Origin: Telluribacter sp035998675
GTDB taxonomy: Bacteria > Bacteroidota > Bacteroidia > Cytophagales > Spirosomataceae
Length of the DNA: 64,000 bases
Reading direction: 5' to 3'
Assembly (NCBI RefSeq): GCF_035998675.1
Contig: NZ_DASYHI010000024.1
Location: forward strand, 62,001 to 126,000
Shown here: positions 32,324 through 41,729 of the stretch, in pieces
Layout: each line of letters starts with the position of its first letter
Numbering within the stretch: position 1 is the first letter of the stretch
Notes under the pieces: generated by a model
Databases searched by the model: none
Told to the model about the DNA's origin: nothing
Seen by the model: only the letters and a program-made list of their open reading frames with translations
Program-made: the position numbers and the translations under genes

Positions 32324-33634
32324 ATGAAAAAGTTAGGAAAACTATTCAACCTGCTACTCCTGGGAATGCTCATGACTGCATTCGTTGGCTGTAATAACAT
32401 AGAAGACGACGAAGATCCCATACCGGTAGGAGGTACCAATACGGTGTCTGGCAGCATTACGCAAAACACCACCTGGACCGCCAACAACAAGTACGTCTTA
32501 ACGGGCTTTGTGTACGTGGAAAACGGCGCTACCCTGACCATTGAGCCGGGTACCGTTATTAAAGGAGACAAGGCTACCAAAGGCTCGTTGATTATCAAGC
32601 CGGGGGCCAAGATTATGGCCAACGGTACGGCTGAGCAACCTATTGTATTTACTTCAAACCAACCAAAAGGCCAGCGTGCCGCCGGTGACTGGGGAGGATT
32701 GGTGATACTCGGTAACGCGCCGGTTAATAAAACACCGGCGGTAATTGAAGGAGAGAATATTTCTACCTTCGGAGGTACCAATGCTACCGACAACTCCGGT
32801 ACCTTAAAGTACGTCCGGATTGAGTTTGCCGGTATCGCCTTCGAAACCGACCGCGAAATCAACGGCCTTACTTTTGGTGGTGTAGGTAGTGGTACTACCG
32901 TAGACTACGTACAGGTTTCGTTCAGTGGCGACGACGCGTTTGAGTGGTTTGGTGGTACGGTCAATGCCAAGCACCTGATCTCTTACCGTAACCTGGATGA
33001 TGACTTCGATACCGACAACGGATACAGCGGAACGGTACAGTATGGCTACATTCTCCGCGACCCCAGCGTAGCCGACCAGGCTGGTGACTCCAACACCTTT
33101 GAGTCCGACAATGATGCTGGTGGCTCCGAAGCTACTCCCAAGACCAGCGCCCGGTTTGCCAACATTACGGCTACCGTTGCTCCCGGTGAGTTAAACTCCA
33201 AGTACCGTTCGGCCATGCGTATTCGTCGTAGCAGTGAGATCTCCATCTACAACAGTGTGTTTGCCGGGGGCTTTCCCAATGGCATAGAGCTACAGGACAA
33301 AGTGGCCGATAACTACAAAGCGGGCAAAATGAACATAAAAGGAGTGGCTATACAAGGTGCCGTAACTCCACTAAGAGGAGTAGATACAGTCCTGTTCAAC
33401 GACGCGGCTAATAAAAACAAGGTCTATACCAGTGTGTCAGAACTGCTGCTGCCTTCTTCGTTCAACTCTATCTCGGCTCGTCCGAGTGCCATGCCTCAGG
33501 CTAGTTCTCCCCTGCTGACCGGCGGTAGCACGTTGCCTTCGGGTCTGGAACCTACCACCTACATGGGCGCTTTCGGTGGCATGGACTGGACACAGGGCTG
33601 GGCCAACTTCGACCCACAGACTACAGACTACTAA
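32324..33634 (+). CDS. Beta-helix lipoprotein paired with the TonB-dependent receptor
   Basis: A 436-residue lipoprotein: leader KLFNLLLLGMLMTAFVGC with Cys near residue 23, an acidic linker (NNIEDDEDPIP) and a right-handed beta-helix-like body beginning VSGSITQNTTWTANNKYVLT, with repeating turns (GFVYVENGATLTIEPGTVIK; GSLIIKPGAKIMANGTAEQP; GDWGGLVILGNAPV). SFSGDDAFEWFGGTVNAKHL and DDDFDTDNGYSGT are conserved in many Bacteroidota homologues that are always found beside TonB-dependent receptors. It probably acts at the outer surface with the receptor at 29356. The true ligand is not known. Confidence 0.85.
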   Translation: MKKLGKLFNLLLLGMLMTAFVGCNNIEDDEDPIPVGGTNTVSGSITQNTTWTANNKYVLTGFVYVENGATLTIEPGTVIKGDKATKGSLIIKPGAKIMANGTAEQPIVFTSNQPKGQRAAGDWGGLVILGNAPVNKTPAVIEGENISTFGGTNATDNSGTLKYVRIEFAGIAFETDREINGLTFGGVGSGTTVDYVQVSFSGDDAFEWFGGTVNAKHLISYRNLDDDFDTDNGYSGTVQYGYILRDPSVADQAGDSNTFESDNDAGGSEATPKTSARFANITATVAPGELNSKYRSAMRIRRSSEISIYNSVFAGGFPNGIELQDKVADNYKAGKMNIKGVAIQGAVTPLRGVDTVLFNDAANKNKVYTSVSELLLPSSFNSISARPSAMPQASSPLLTGGSTLPSGLEPTTYMGAFGGMDWTQGWANFDPQTTDY

Positions 33635-33651
33635 TAAGTACTGAAGCCTTA

Positions 33652-33812
33652 GAAGCTGTTTGAGTTATTTTTTATTGATAAAAATGATTGATTTTTTTAC
33701 CTAGACAAGAAGCCTAAACCGGAGTTTGGCAGAGCCAAATGAGGATTTAGGAGACGCAGGATTGGTGAAAAAGTCCCATTTTGATTATAATAAGGTTAAC
33801 TCAAACAGCTTC
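33652..33812. mobile_element. MITE-like element, possibly IS5-family derived
   Basis: Perfect 16-bp terminal inverted repeats GAAGCTGTTTGAGTTA (33652-33667) and its complement (33797-33812) bound a 161-bp, non-coding element. Both ends are flanked by TTA (33649-33651 and 33813-33815), a 3-bp target duplication of the TNA type, as made by IS1031-like members of the IS5 family. The family name is an inference from the target duplication and end sequence; no transposase is present. Confidence 0.7.
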
Positions 33813-33846
33813 TTAAGTAAACAATTATATTGGTGTCAGATTGTCA

Positions 33847-33878
33847 AAAGGCCGGGGGCGATGCTCCCGGCCTTTTTT
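33847..33878 (+). terminator. Strong intrinsic terminator downstream of the beta-helix lipoprotein
   Basis: AAAGGCCGGG pairs with CCCGGCCTTT around an 8-base loop, followed by TTT. It is now about 210 bp after the stop because the MITE sits in between, suggesting the element inserted between gene and terminator. Confidence 0.85.
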
Positions 33879-34130
33879 AGGCTTCAGGGCAGCTCATGAC
33901 CCAGGCTGCGGGTCATGTAGGATAATATGCAGGACGCGTACCGACGAAATCAGGCCTTTTGCGTAACTTTACCGATTGGATTTACGTTCTTTGATGGTAA
34001 GCCTCCGAAAAGACAATTTCAGGGCTTAAAAAACGTAAACCTCTTGCTAACTAACTGAGGTAGCAGGTGATAGAGTACCAAGAAGTTATATCACCTGATA
34101 CTGGCTTTTTTACTATTTATAAACAACTGA

Positions 34131-35447
34131 ATGGAAGTATTGATTATGGCCGGGCAGCTCATTCTGGGCTTGTCCATACTAGTAGGCTTACATGAATTGG
34201 GACACCTGGTCGCGGCCAAGATGTTCGGGATGAAAGTAGAGAAATATTTCATAGGTTTTCCGCCCAAGGTATGGAGTATTCAGCGGGGCGAAACCGAGTA
34301 TGGTCTGGGAGCAGTACCCCTGGGAGGGTTTGTAAAAATATCCGGAATGATTGATGAGTCACTGGATACCGACCAGATGAACGCCGAACCCCAGCCGTAT
34401 GAGTTCCGGGCGAAGCCAGCCTGGCAAAGGCTGATCGTGATGCTGGGAGGTATTATCGTCAATGTTATTGTAGGAATAATCATTTTCGTAGCTATCGCTT
34501 ACAGCAACGGCGACCGCTTCCTGTCGCGCGAAGAGGTCAATCGCTTTGGTATTGTAGCGGGCGATCTGGCCCGGGAAATTGGCCTGCAGACCGGCGATAA
34601 AATCGTTAAAGTAAATGGCAAGGATTTTGATGATTTCAGTGAGGCGGTAGGCTCAGACGTGTTCCTGGGAAGCGGCAGCTCTTATACCGTAGAGCGTAAT
34701 GGCGAACTGATTGATATTGATATACCTAATAATTTTATTGAAAAGCTGTCGGAGCCGGAAGCAAAGGGCACCTTTATCCGCCCCGCCGAGCCTTTTGTAG
34801 TAGGAGAAGTAGTACCGGATACCTACGCCGAAGAAGCGGGACTTAAAGCCAACGATCGTATTGTAGCGGTCAATGGGAAACCAGTTCAGTTTTTTCACCA
34901 CCTTCAGCAGACGCTGGATTCTCTGAAAGGAAAAACCGTAGCCCTGACGGTGCAGCGGGACAACCAGCGCGAAACCCTGACGTCGGAGGTTACTTCGGAA
35001 GGTACGCTGGGTTTCCAGGCTAAAAGCCTGCTCAACTACACCACCGTAGACTATACCCTGGGCCAGGCCATGGTAGTAGGTACGAAAGAAGCCTTTGGGG
35101 TCGTTTATAATAATGTAAAAGGTTTCGGGAAAATATTCCGGGGTGAGGTGTCGGCCTCTAAGGCGCTGAGCGGACCCATTGGTATAGCGCGTATGTTTGG
35201 TGGCGTGTGGGATTGGGGCCGGTTCTGGTTCCTGACGGGCCTGCTGTCGATGGTACTGGCCTTTATGAATGCCCTGCCCATACCGGCGCTCGACGGAGGA
35301 CATTCCGTGATACTGTTGTATGAAATGGTCTCGGGCCGGAAGCCTTCGGACCGCTTCCTTGAAAATGCTCAGAAAGTAGGAATGGTACTTTTGCTGGGGC
35401 TCATGGCCTTTGCTATCTTCAACGACGTCTGGAAAGCAGTTTTTTAA
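34131..35447 (+). CDS. rseP: RIP metalloprotease RseP (site-2 protease, M50)
   Basis: Inner-membrane zinc protease that cleaves transmembrane segments of anti-sigma factors and leftover signal peptides. The 438-residue protein has the zinc motif HELGH near residues 22-26 (ILVGLHELGHLVAAKMFGMK), two PDZ domains (about 125-290; AREIGLQTGDKIVKVNGKDF and AEEAGLKANDRIVAVNGKPV), and the third zinc ligand and loop LPIPALDGGHSVILLYE near residue 385. Four or so membrane helices. It is followed by a DUF6702 gene; 1-deoxyxylulose reductoisomerase, a common neighbour, is not present here. Confidence 0.94.
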   Translation: MEVLIMAGQLILGLSILVGLHELGHLVAAKMFGMKVEKYFIGFPPKVWSIQRGETEYGLGAVPLGGFVKISGMIDESLDTDQMNAEPQPYEFRAKPAWQRLIVMLGGIIVNVIVGIIIFVAIAYSNGDRFLSREEVNRFGIVAGDLAREIGLQTGDKIVKVNGKDFDDFSEAVGSDVFLGSGSSYTVERNGELIDIDIPNNFIEKLSEPEAKGTFIRPAEPFVVGEVVPDTYAEEAGLKANDRIVAVNGKPVQFFHHLQQTLDSLKGKTVALTVQRDNQRETLTSEVTSEGTLGFQAKSLLNYTTVDYTLGQAMVVGTKEAFGVVYNNVKGFGKIFRGEVSASKALSGPIGIARMFGGVWDWGRFWFLTGLLSMVLAFMNALPIPALDGGHSVILLYEMVSGRKPSDRFLENAQKVGMVLLLGLMAFAIFNDVWKAVF

Positions 35448-35470
35448 AAACATTGTAAAGTTTAGTGCTT

Positions 35471-35510
35471 GCGACAGTCCACGCTGCTACTCCGGAGCGC
35501 GGACTGTCGT
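35471..35510. repeat. Palindromic hairpin between rseP and the DUF6702 gene
   Basis: GCGACAGTCC (35471-35480) pairs with GGACTGTCGT (35501-35510) except the outermost base, and inside it GCT pairs with AGC near CTCCGGAG. There is no T tract. The GGACTGTC core resembles the GTCCGC palindrome at 46536-46556, a possible repeat family. Confidence 0.45.
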
Positions 35511-35539
35511 AGCCATATCTGCCAGGCTGCGAAAAAGCT

Positions 35540-36064
35540 ATGATGAAGAGACTGATCACGTATTTGACGCTGGGGGGGCTGGCCTTACTTACGCCAGCCT
35601 GGCTGGTAGCGTGGCCCGCCGCCAAACCTGCTCATGAGTACCACGTGAGTGTTACCCAAATGCAGTATAACCCCGCCCAAAAAGCCCTGGAGATAAGCAT
35701 TCGGGTATTTACCGACGACCTCGAGAAAGCTTTATCCGTTGAAAACAACAACCAGCGGTTTGTCGTCAATAACAACGACCAGAACGGTACCTACATAGAA
35801 AGGTACCTGCGCAAAAGTTTCGTACTTACTGATTCCAGACAGCAGCAGCGCCCTTTTCAGTACGTGGGCAAAGAGCAGGAAGCAGATGCCACCTGGATAT
35901 ACCTGGAAGTACCCGTTCCCGAAAATCTGGCAGGCTGGACGTTGCAGAACAATTTGATGATGGAAGTGTTCAGTGACCAGATGAATATGCTGAACTTAAA
36001 GTTACCTACGGGTAAAAAAACGATTTTATTTAAAAAAGGACAGTCGCTGCACCCCCTCCGCTAA
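35540..36064 (+). CDS. DUF6702 family protein
   Basis: A 174-residue exported protein: signal sequence LITYLTLGGLALLTPAWLVA, then HEYHVSVTQMQYNPAQKALE, LEISIRVFTDDLEKAL, and a middle section ending in LKLPTGKKTILFKKGQ, the typical layout of the DUF6702 family in Bacteroidota. The family is often encoded near M1-type peptidases or rseP, and its function is unknown. The 92-bp gap to rseP contains a hairpin, so co-transcription is uncertain. Confidence 0.85.
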   Translation: MMKRLITYLTLGGLALLTPAWLVAWPAAKPAHEYHVSVTQMQYNPAQKALEISIRVFTDDLEKALSVENNNQRFVVNNNDQNGTYIERYLRKSFVLTDSRQQQRPFQYVGKEQEADATWIYLEVPVPENLAGWTLQNNLMMEVFSDQMNMLNLKLPTGKKTILFKKGQSLHPLR

Positions 36065-36216
36065 CGGGCGAAAACGAGCCAGCGGGGGCTAAACCGGCGC
36101 TTACGACAGGTAGGCTGACAAACCGGAAGGTGGCACGGCTATTTTATCATATACACTCCCTTTCTTTTTTATATTTAATAGTAAATTGGGAAAAGAATCT
36201 CTGTCATGCTGACAGA

Positions 36217-38739
36217 ATGCCTATGAACTTTGAAAATTCTGATCTTTATAGTCGGATACTAATGTCTGATACCGACCTCGATACTCTCGAAATTGTCCCC
36301 ATTGGTGGGCCAGAAGGCTCTGATGAGCCATTTGATGTCCCCGATGAACTTCCAATATTACCCATTCGCCAGACCGTCCTGTTTCCGGGTATGGTCATTC
36401 CTGTGACCGTAGTACGGCAGAAAGCCATCCGGCTGGTCAAGAAAATCTACCGGAGCTCCGACATCAACTCCCGCATAATGGGAGCGGTTACCCAGGCGAA
36501 ACCGCTCAAAGAAGACCCCTCGGCCGACGACCTGTACCGGGTAGGTACCGTAGCGCATATTTTGAAAATGATTACCCTGCCCGACGGCAACGTTACGATC
36601 ATAGTACAGGGGCGTCAGCGCTTTCAGATTAAGGATATTGTGCGGGAAGAGCCGTACATAACCGCTAGTGTAGCGGCCATAGAAGATTCGTTCGCGTACG
36701 CTAACCGCAAGGAGTCCAAAGCCCTGCTACAGTCGCTCCGCGACGGCGCGCACCGCATTATGCGGCTAAACCCCGAAATACCCCAGGAAGCCCGTATTGC
36801 GCTAGATAATATCGAAAGTCCCATCTTTTTGATTCATTTTTTGTCGTCTAATCTCAACGTGGACGTAGGTGATAAACAGCGGCTCCTGGAAGAAACCAAC
36901 GGACATAAGCAGGCCAACCTGCTGCTGCAGTTCATGATGCGCGAGATCGAAATGCTGGAACTGAAGCGGGAGATACAGTCCAAGGCCAGTTCGGACATTG
37001 ACCAGCAGCAGCGGGACTACTTCCTGCGCCAGCAGATCAAGGTACTGCACGACGAGCTGGGCATCGACAGCCCCGAACGTGACATGGACGAGCTCCGGAT
37101 GAAAGGCAGCCAGAAAAAATGGCCCCCGTCGGTACGGCAGCATTTTGAAAAGGAACTGAGCAAGCTCCAGCGGGTTAATCCCATGGCGCCGGAGTACCCG
37201 GTTACGCTTAACTACCTCGAAACGATGGTAGAGCTGCCCTGGAGTGAATATACCAAAGACAATTTTGACCTGGTACGGGCGCAGAAGGTACTTGATTCGG
37301 ACCACTTTGGCCTGGAAAAAGTAAAGGAGCGCATTATTGAGTACCTGGCGGTATTGAAACTAAAAAATAACCTGAAAGCCCCCATTCTGTGCCTGTACGG
37401 CCCTCCGGGCGTAGGTAAGACCTCCCTGGGCAAATCCATCGCCAAGGCACTAAACCGGGAGTACATCCGGATGGCCCTGGGTGGGGTACACGACGAAGCG
37501 GAAATCCGCGGGCACCGCAAAACCTACATCGGGGCCATGCCCGGTAAAGTGATCCAGCATATCAAGAAAGCGGGCTCTTCGAATCCGGTATTTATTCTGG
37601 ACGAAATCGATAAGGTCAGCTCCGACTATCGGGGCGATCCGGCTTCGGCGTTGCTGGAAGTACTGGACCCCGAGCAAAACTCGTCCTTTACCGACAACTA
37701 CCTCGAAGTAGAATATGACCTCTCGAAGGTCTTGTTTGTAGCGACCGCCAACTCCCTCGAAACCATTCACCCGGCCCTGCGTGACCGGATGGAGATCATC
37801 GAAATGACCGGTTATACCATTGAGGAAAAGCTACAGATAGCCAAGAAGTACCTGGTACCCAAGCAGCGCAAGGAGCACGGTCTTAAGTCAACCGACGTCA
37901 GGATCGAAGACAAGGCCCTGCTGCGTATAGTGGAAGGCTATACCCGCGAGTCGGGCGTCCGGATGCTGGAGCAGAAGGTAGGAGCGCTGGTCCGGAAAAT
38001 AGCCAAATCTATCGCGATGGAGCAGGAGTACACAAAAGTTATCAAGGAAGAGCAGGTAGAGAAACTGCTGGGCCCCGAAATATTTGATAAGGACCTCTAC
38101 CAGGACAACGATATTGCCGGCGTGGTAACAGGCCTGGCCTGGACCTCAGTGGGCGGTGAAATCCTGTTCATTGAGTCAAGCCTGAGCCGGGGCAAAGGCA
38201 ACCTGACCCTCTCCGGACAATTGGGCGATGTTATGAAAGAGTCGGCGGTTACGGCCCTTTCGTACCTGAAAGCCCACGCCGAGCGCTTTGGAATCGATTA
38301 CCGTATTTTTAACCACTACGACCTGCACGTACACGTACCGGCGGGTGCCGTACCCAAAGACGGCCCTTCGGCCGGTATTACTATGCTTACCTCGGTAGCC
38401 TCTATATTTACACAGCGCCGGGTAAAGCCCTACGTAGCCATGACCGGGGAGATTACCCTGCGCGGCAAGGTACTACCAGTAGGCGGAATCAAGGAAAAAA
38501 TACTGGCGGCGCGTCGGGCGGGTGTGAAGGATATTATCCTGTGTGTCAGGAACCGGAAAGACGTGGAGGAGGTACATGCTGACTATATCAAGGACTTGAC
38601 ATTCCACTACGTAGACACCGTTGATGAAGTACTGGCCGTAGCACTACTACCCGAAAAAGTCTCCAACCCGATCCGGTTTATACTACCCGAGGAGAAAAAA
38701 GAAGCAGAAGATACCATGCTTAAGGTGAATGTACTCTGA
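36217..38739 (+). CDS. lon: ATP-dependent Lon protease
   Basis: Cytoplasmic AAA+ protease that degrades misfolded and regulatory proteins. The 840-residue product has an N-terminal substrate-binding LON domain (LPILPIRQTVLFPGMVIPVT), coiled-coil region, AAA module with Walker A GPPGVGKTSLGKSIA near residue 391 and Walker B VFILDEIDKV, and the C-terminal protease domain with catalytic Ser in PKDGPSAGITM and Lys in GKVLPVGGIKEKILAARRAG. The frame is open from 36130, but the ATG at 36217 (MPMNFENSDLYSRIL) fits the N terminus of Bacteroidota Lon; the ATG at 36223 is an alternative. Terminator at 38777. Confidence 0.95.
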   Translation: MPMNFENSDLYSRILMSDTDLDTLEIVPIGGPEGSDEPFDVPDELPILPIRQTVLFPGMVIPVTVVRQKAIRLVKKIYRSSDINSRIMGAVTQAKPLKEDPSADDLYRVGTVAHILKMITLPDGNVTIIVQGRQRFQIKDIVREEPYITASVAAIEDSFAYANRKESKALLQSLRDGAHRIMRLNPEIPQEARIALDNIESPIFLIHFLSSNLNVDVGDKQRLLEETNGHKQANLLLQFMMREIEMLELKREIQSKASSDIDQQQRDYFLRQQIKVLHDELGIDSPERDMDELRMKGSQKKWPPSVRQHFEKELSKLQRVNPMAPEYPVTLNYLETMVELPWSEYTKDNFDLVRAQKVLDSDHFGLEKVKERIIEYLAVLKLKNNLKAPILCLYGPPGVGKTSLGKSIAKALNREYIRMALGGVHDEAEIRGHRKTYIGAMPGKVIQHIKKAGSSNPVFILDEIDKVSSDYRGDPASALLEVLDPEQNSSFTDNYLEVEYDLSKVLFVATANSLETIHPALRDRMEIIEMTGYTIEEKLQIAKKYLVPKQRKEHGLKSTDVRIEDKALLRIVEGYTRESGVRMLEQKVGALVRKIAKSIAMEQEYTKVIKEEQVEKLLGPEIFDKDLYQDNDIAGVVTGLAWTSVGGEILFIESSLSRGKGNLTLSGQLGDVMKESAVTALSYLKAHAERFGIDYRIFNHYDLHVHVPAGAVPKDGPSAGITMLTSVASIFTQRRVKPYVAMTGEITLRGKVLPVGGIKEKILAARRAGVKDIILCVRNRKDVEEVHADYIKDLTFHYVDTVDEVLAVALLPEKVSNPIRFILPEEKKEAEDTMLKVNVL

Positions 38740-38776
38740 ATTTTTCGGGCCTTTGTAAGGAATAAAGTAATTAAAA

Positions 38777-38805
38777 AAATGGTGCGCCGCCCGGCGCGCC
38801 ATTTT
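38777..38805 (+). terminator. Terminator after lon
   Basis: AAAATGGTGCGCCG and CGGCGCGCCATTTT form a 14-bp stem (one G-T mismatch pair) with a tiny loop; TTTGCTTTT follows. Confidence 0.8.
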
Positions 38806-38873
38806 GCTTTTAGGTAGGGGTTGCCAACGTAAAAAAGCGTCTTACTGACTGAACACCTATTATTCAGATTTCT

Positions 38874-40382
38874 ATGACGCGCCTTACACCCCAGCTACTG
38901 ATACAACAGCCCGAACTTTGTCCTGATTCAGAACGACTGCTTGCCTTACCCGAAAAAATCGTTCAGTTTGGTACCGGAGTACTGCTGCGAGGGTTGCCTG
39001 ACTACTTTGTCCATAAAGCTAATCAGCAGGGTGTATTTAACGGGCGTATTGTCGTAGTTAAATCAACGGACCGGGGCGGGGTAGATGCCTTTGCCGAGCA
39101 GGAAAATATTTATACCCAGTGCATCCGGGGCATTGAAGACGGGGCTCCCGTTCAGGAAGATATTATCAATACCGCCATTAGCCGTACCCTATCGGCCCGC
39201 ACCGACTGGGCTGACATACTGGACTGCGCCCGTAGTGCTGATATAAAAATTATTATTTCCAATACCACCGAAGTAGGTATTCAGCTCACCGACGATGATT
39301 TGCAGGCTTCGCCGCCCGCTTCTTTTCCGGGCAAGCTTACCGCTTTTCTGTTAGAACGATTCAAGGCGTTTGATGGCTCACCGGAAAGTGGTCTGGTTGT
39401 AGTACCCACCGAACTCATCCTGGACAATGGTCCCAAACTACGGGAGATAGTACTGGAGCAAGCCCGCCGGCACGCGCTGGGAGAGGCCTTTATTCAATGG
39501 GTTGAAGAGCATAATTCCTTTTGCAGCTCACTGGTCGACCGTATTGTACCCGGCCAGCCGGATAGAGCAACCCTAACTGAGCTGAGCGAACGGCTGGGGT
39601 ACCAGGACGACCTGCTCATTATGTCGGAGGTATACCGGTTGTGGGCCATTGAAGGCGACGCCCGGGTACGCGCAGTACTAAGTTTTGCCGAAGCCGACCG
39701 GGGCGTTATTATAGCCCCCAACATTGACCTGTACCGTGAGCTCAAGCTGCGCCTGCTGAATGGTACCCATACCCTCTGCGTGGGCCTCTGCTACCTGGCC
39801 GGGCTGGACACGGTTCGGGAAAGTATGGAAACGCCCGAAACCGAGCGTTTCATAACAGAACTAATGCTGGACGAACTGGCTCCGGCCATTCCGTACGAGC
39901 TAGAGCTGGAGCGGGCCCGGCAGTTTGGTCGGGAAGTACTGGACCGTTTCCGTAACCCGTTTATCCGGCACCAGCTTATTGACATTACAGTACAGTACAC
40001 GGCCAAGATGCGGATGCGTAATGTACCTACCTTGCAGAACCACTACCGCCACTCAAACGCAGTACCTCAGCGAATAGCCCAGGGTTTTGCGGCCTACCTG
40101 CTGTTTATGAAAGCCGTGGAGCAAGCCGACGGGAAGTACTTCGGCCTGCGTAATGGCGAGAAGTACCCCATTCGCTGCGACTCCGCTGACTACTTCTATG
40201 CCGCCTGGCAGCAGCACGGCTCCGACCTGCCCAGGCTGGTAGAGAGCGTCCTGTCCGACACCCAGCTTTGGGGAAGCGACCTGACCGCCCTGGCAGGCTT
40301 CGCCGAGGCCGTTACAGAAGCCATTCAATTGATAGAAACCGATGGGGCCAGAAAACTGCTGGCCGCCACAGTACCTTCCTGA
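38874..40382 (+). CDS. uxaB: Tagaturonate reductase
   Basis: NAD-dependent polyol dehydrogenase of the mannitol dehydrogenase family that reduces tagaturonate to altronate in galacturonate breakdown. The 502-residue protein has the nucleotide-binding N terminus EKIVQFGTGVLLRGLPDYFV, IIISNTTEVGIQL, and the C-terminal-domain catalytic segment YRELKLRLLNGTHTLCVGLC (Lys and Asn-Gly-x-His) typical of UxaB. Family homologues can act on fructuronate (UxuB); the assignment as UxaB rests on overall resemblance. It faces away from the main hexuronate run and ends in its own terminator at 40465. No UxaA gene is seen. Confidence 0.88.
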   Translation: MTRLTPQLLIQQPELCPDSERLLALPEKIVQFGTGVLLRGLPDYFVHKANQQGVFNGRIVVVKSTDRGGVDAFAEQENIYTQCIRGIEDGAPVQEDIINTAISRTLSARTDWADILDCARSADIKIIISNTTEVGIQLTDDDLQASPPASFPGKLTAFLLERFKAFDGSPESGLVVVPTELILDNGPKLREIVLEQARRHALGEAFIQWVEEHNSFCSSLVDRIVPGQPDRATLTELSERLGYQDDLLIMSEVYRLWAIEGDARVRAVLSFAEADRGVIIAPNIDLYRELKLRLLNGTHTLCVGLCYLAGLDTVRESMETPETERFITELMLDELAPAIPYELELERARQFGREVLDRFRNPFIRHQLIDITVQYTAKMRMRNVPTLQNHYRHSNAVPQRIAQGFAAYLLFMKAVEQADGKYFGLRNGEKYPIRCDSADYFYAAWQQHGSDLPRLVESVLSDTQLWGSDLTALAGFAEAVTEAIQLIETDGARKLLAATVPS

Positions 40383-40464
40383 TTTAGGGCAAATAAAGGG
40401 CCGCTACGCGGGTAGTGGTTACAGCTATTTCTATTGGCATAATTTTTTGATAACTCTTCCATTG

Positions 40465-40497
40465 ATCTTCTTCTACTTGTGTAGGAGAAGATTTTTT
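40465..40497 (+). terminator. Terminator after uxaB
   Basis: ATCTTCTTCTAC (40465-40476) pairs with GTAGGAGAAGAT (40481-40492; one G-U), loop TTGT, followed by six T. Confidence 0.85.
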
Positions 40498-40517
40498 CAC
40501 TTAATCAATGGAAGACC

Positions 40518-41711
40518 TTGAGAAAATCTGTCAAGATATTGCTGGGAATAATAGTAGTACTGGTTATAGCCCGGCTCTTGCTTCCCTTCTTTGTGGTACG
40601 CTACGTCAATAAGGTCCTGGCGGACATGGAAGGCTACACCGGCCGGATAGAAGATGTAAATATTGCCCTGTTGCGGGGAGCCTACCAGATTGAAGGAATG
40701 AATATTCAGAAAGTAAATGGTTCGGTAAAAGAGCCATTTATTCTGTTACCCCTGACCGACCTTTCCATAGAATGGAAGTCGCTCTTGAAAGGAAAGGTAG
40801 TAGGAGAGGTAGTTATCCATAATGGAGAAATCAACTTTGCTTTCAGTAATGACGAAAGTGCCAGCCAGACAGGTACTGAAAACGACTGGACCCAGGTAGT
40901 AAAAGACCTGATGCCGTTCGAGATCAACCGGTTTGCTATTGTCAATGGTCAGATAGACCTGGCCAATGTAATAGGCGAAGCGGGTACCGACTTATCCATG
41001 AAAAACTTTCAGCTTCAGATAGAAAACATACGGAATGTGGAGGAGAAAGGGGTGCGTTTGCCTTCGCCGGTTAAAGCCTCGGGAGACCTGCAGGGCTACG
41101 GTGGTAAGCTGAATTTTGATGCGGATATGATGCTGCTGAAGCAAACGCCCGATTTCGACTATAACCTTAGCTTTAACAATGTGCAGCTGGTAGAGCTTAA
41201 TAAGTTAGCCCAGGAATATGCGGGTATTGACTTCGAAAAGGGTACTATTAATATCTACAGTGAGTTGGCTATGTACGACGGAAAGTTGGAAGGCTACGTA
41301 AAGCCGCTCACCAAGGATATGAAGATATTTAAGCTGAAAGAAGAGAATAACAAAGAGAAAAAACGGGGGGTCGGTGGTTTTATCAAAGAATTACTGGCCG
41401 AGGGCGGTAAAGAGATTCTGGAAAACCAGAAAAAGGAGCAGGTGGCTACCAACATTCCCCTGCAGGGCGATGTAAGTAGTGTTAATACCAGCATCTGGCC
41501 TATTTTGGGCGGCATGGTTCGTAATGCCTATATAGAAGCTTTTAAAGCGGAATTTGACCATTCGGTGGAATTTGGCGATTTATTTAGCTCTTCGGAAGGG
41601 GAGGCGGATAAAAATACCGGGGCAACCAGTAAAAAAGAGGAAAGACAACAAAAGCGGGAGGAAAGAAAGCAGGAAAGAAAGGAACGGCGGGAAGAACGCA
41701 AAAAGAGCTAA
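40518..41711 (+). CDS. AsmA/DUF748-like envelope protein
   Basis: A 397-residue protein with an N-terminal membrane anchor (SVKILLGIIVVLVIARLLLP) and a long beta-rich body typical of the AsmA-like DUF748 family (VNIALLRGAYQIEGMNIQKV, PLTDLSIEWKSLLKGKVVGE, VVIHNGEINFAF). It ends in a strikingly charged, Lys/Arg/Glu-rich tail (QQKREERKQERKERREERKK) of about 30 residues. AsmA-type proteins are thought to help lipid transport between membranes; this member is uncharacterised. The start is a TTG at 40518 just after the uxaB terminator; the ATG at 40508 is out of frame. Confidence 0.82.
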   Translation: MRKSVKILLGIIVVLVIARLLLPFFVVRYVNKVLADMEGYTGRIEDVNIALLRGAYQIEGMNIQKVNGSVKEPFILLPLTDLSIEWKSLLKGKVVGEVVIHNGEINFAFSNDESASQTGTENDWTQVVKDLMPFEINRFAIVNGQIDLANVIGEAGTDLSMKNFQLQIENIRNVEEKGVRLPSPVKASGDLQGYGGKLNFDADMMLLKQTPDFDYNLSFNNVQLVELNKLAQEYAGIDFEKGTINIYSELAMYDGKLEGYVKPLTKDMKIFKLKEENNKEKKRGVGGFIKELLAEGGKEILENQKKEQVATNIPLQGDVSSVNTSIWPILGGMVRNAYIEAFKAEFDHSVEFGDLFSSSEGEADKNTGATSKKEERQQKREERKQERKERREERKKS

Positions 41712-41729
41712 ACGAGGAGCCGCCTGAGC

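Larger units (their letters stand above)
33635..34130. other. 496-bp spacer with MITE, terminator and hairpin
   Basis: It contains a 161-bp inverted-repeat element (33652-33812), a strong terminator (33847-33878), a palindrome CATGACCC/GGGTCATG (33895-33917) and a near-consensus box TAACTTTA near 33963 that may be the rseP promoter. No ORF of note. Confidence 0.7.
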
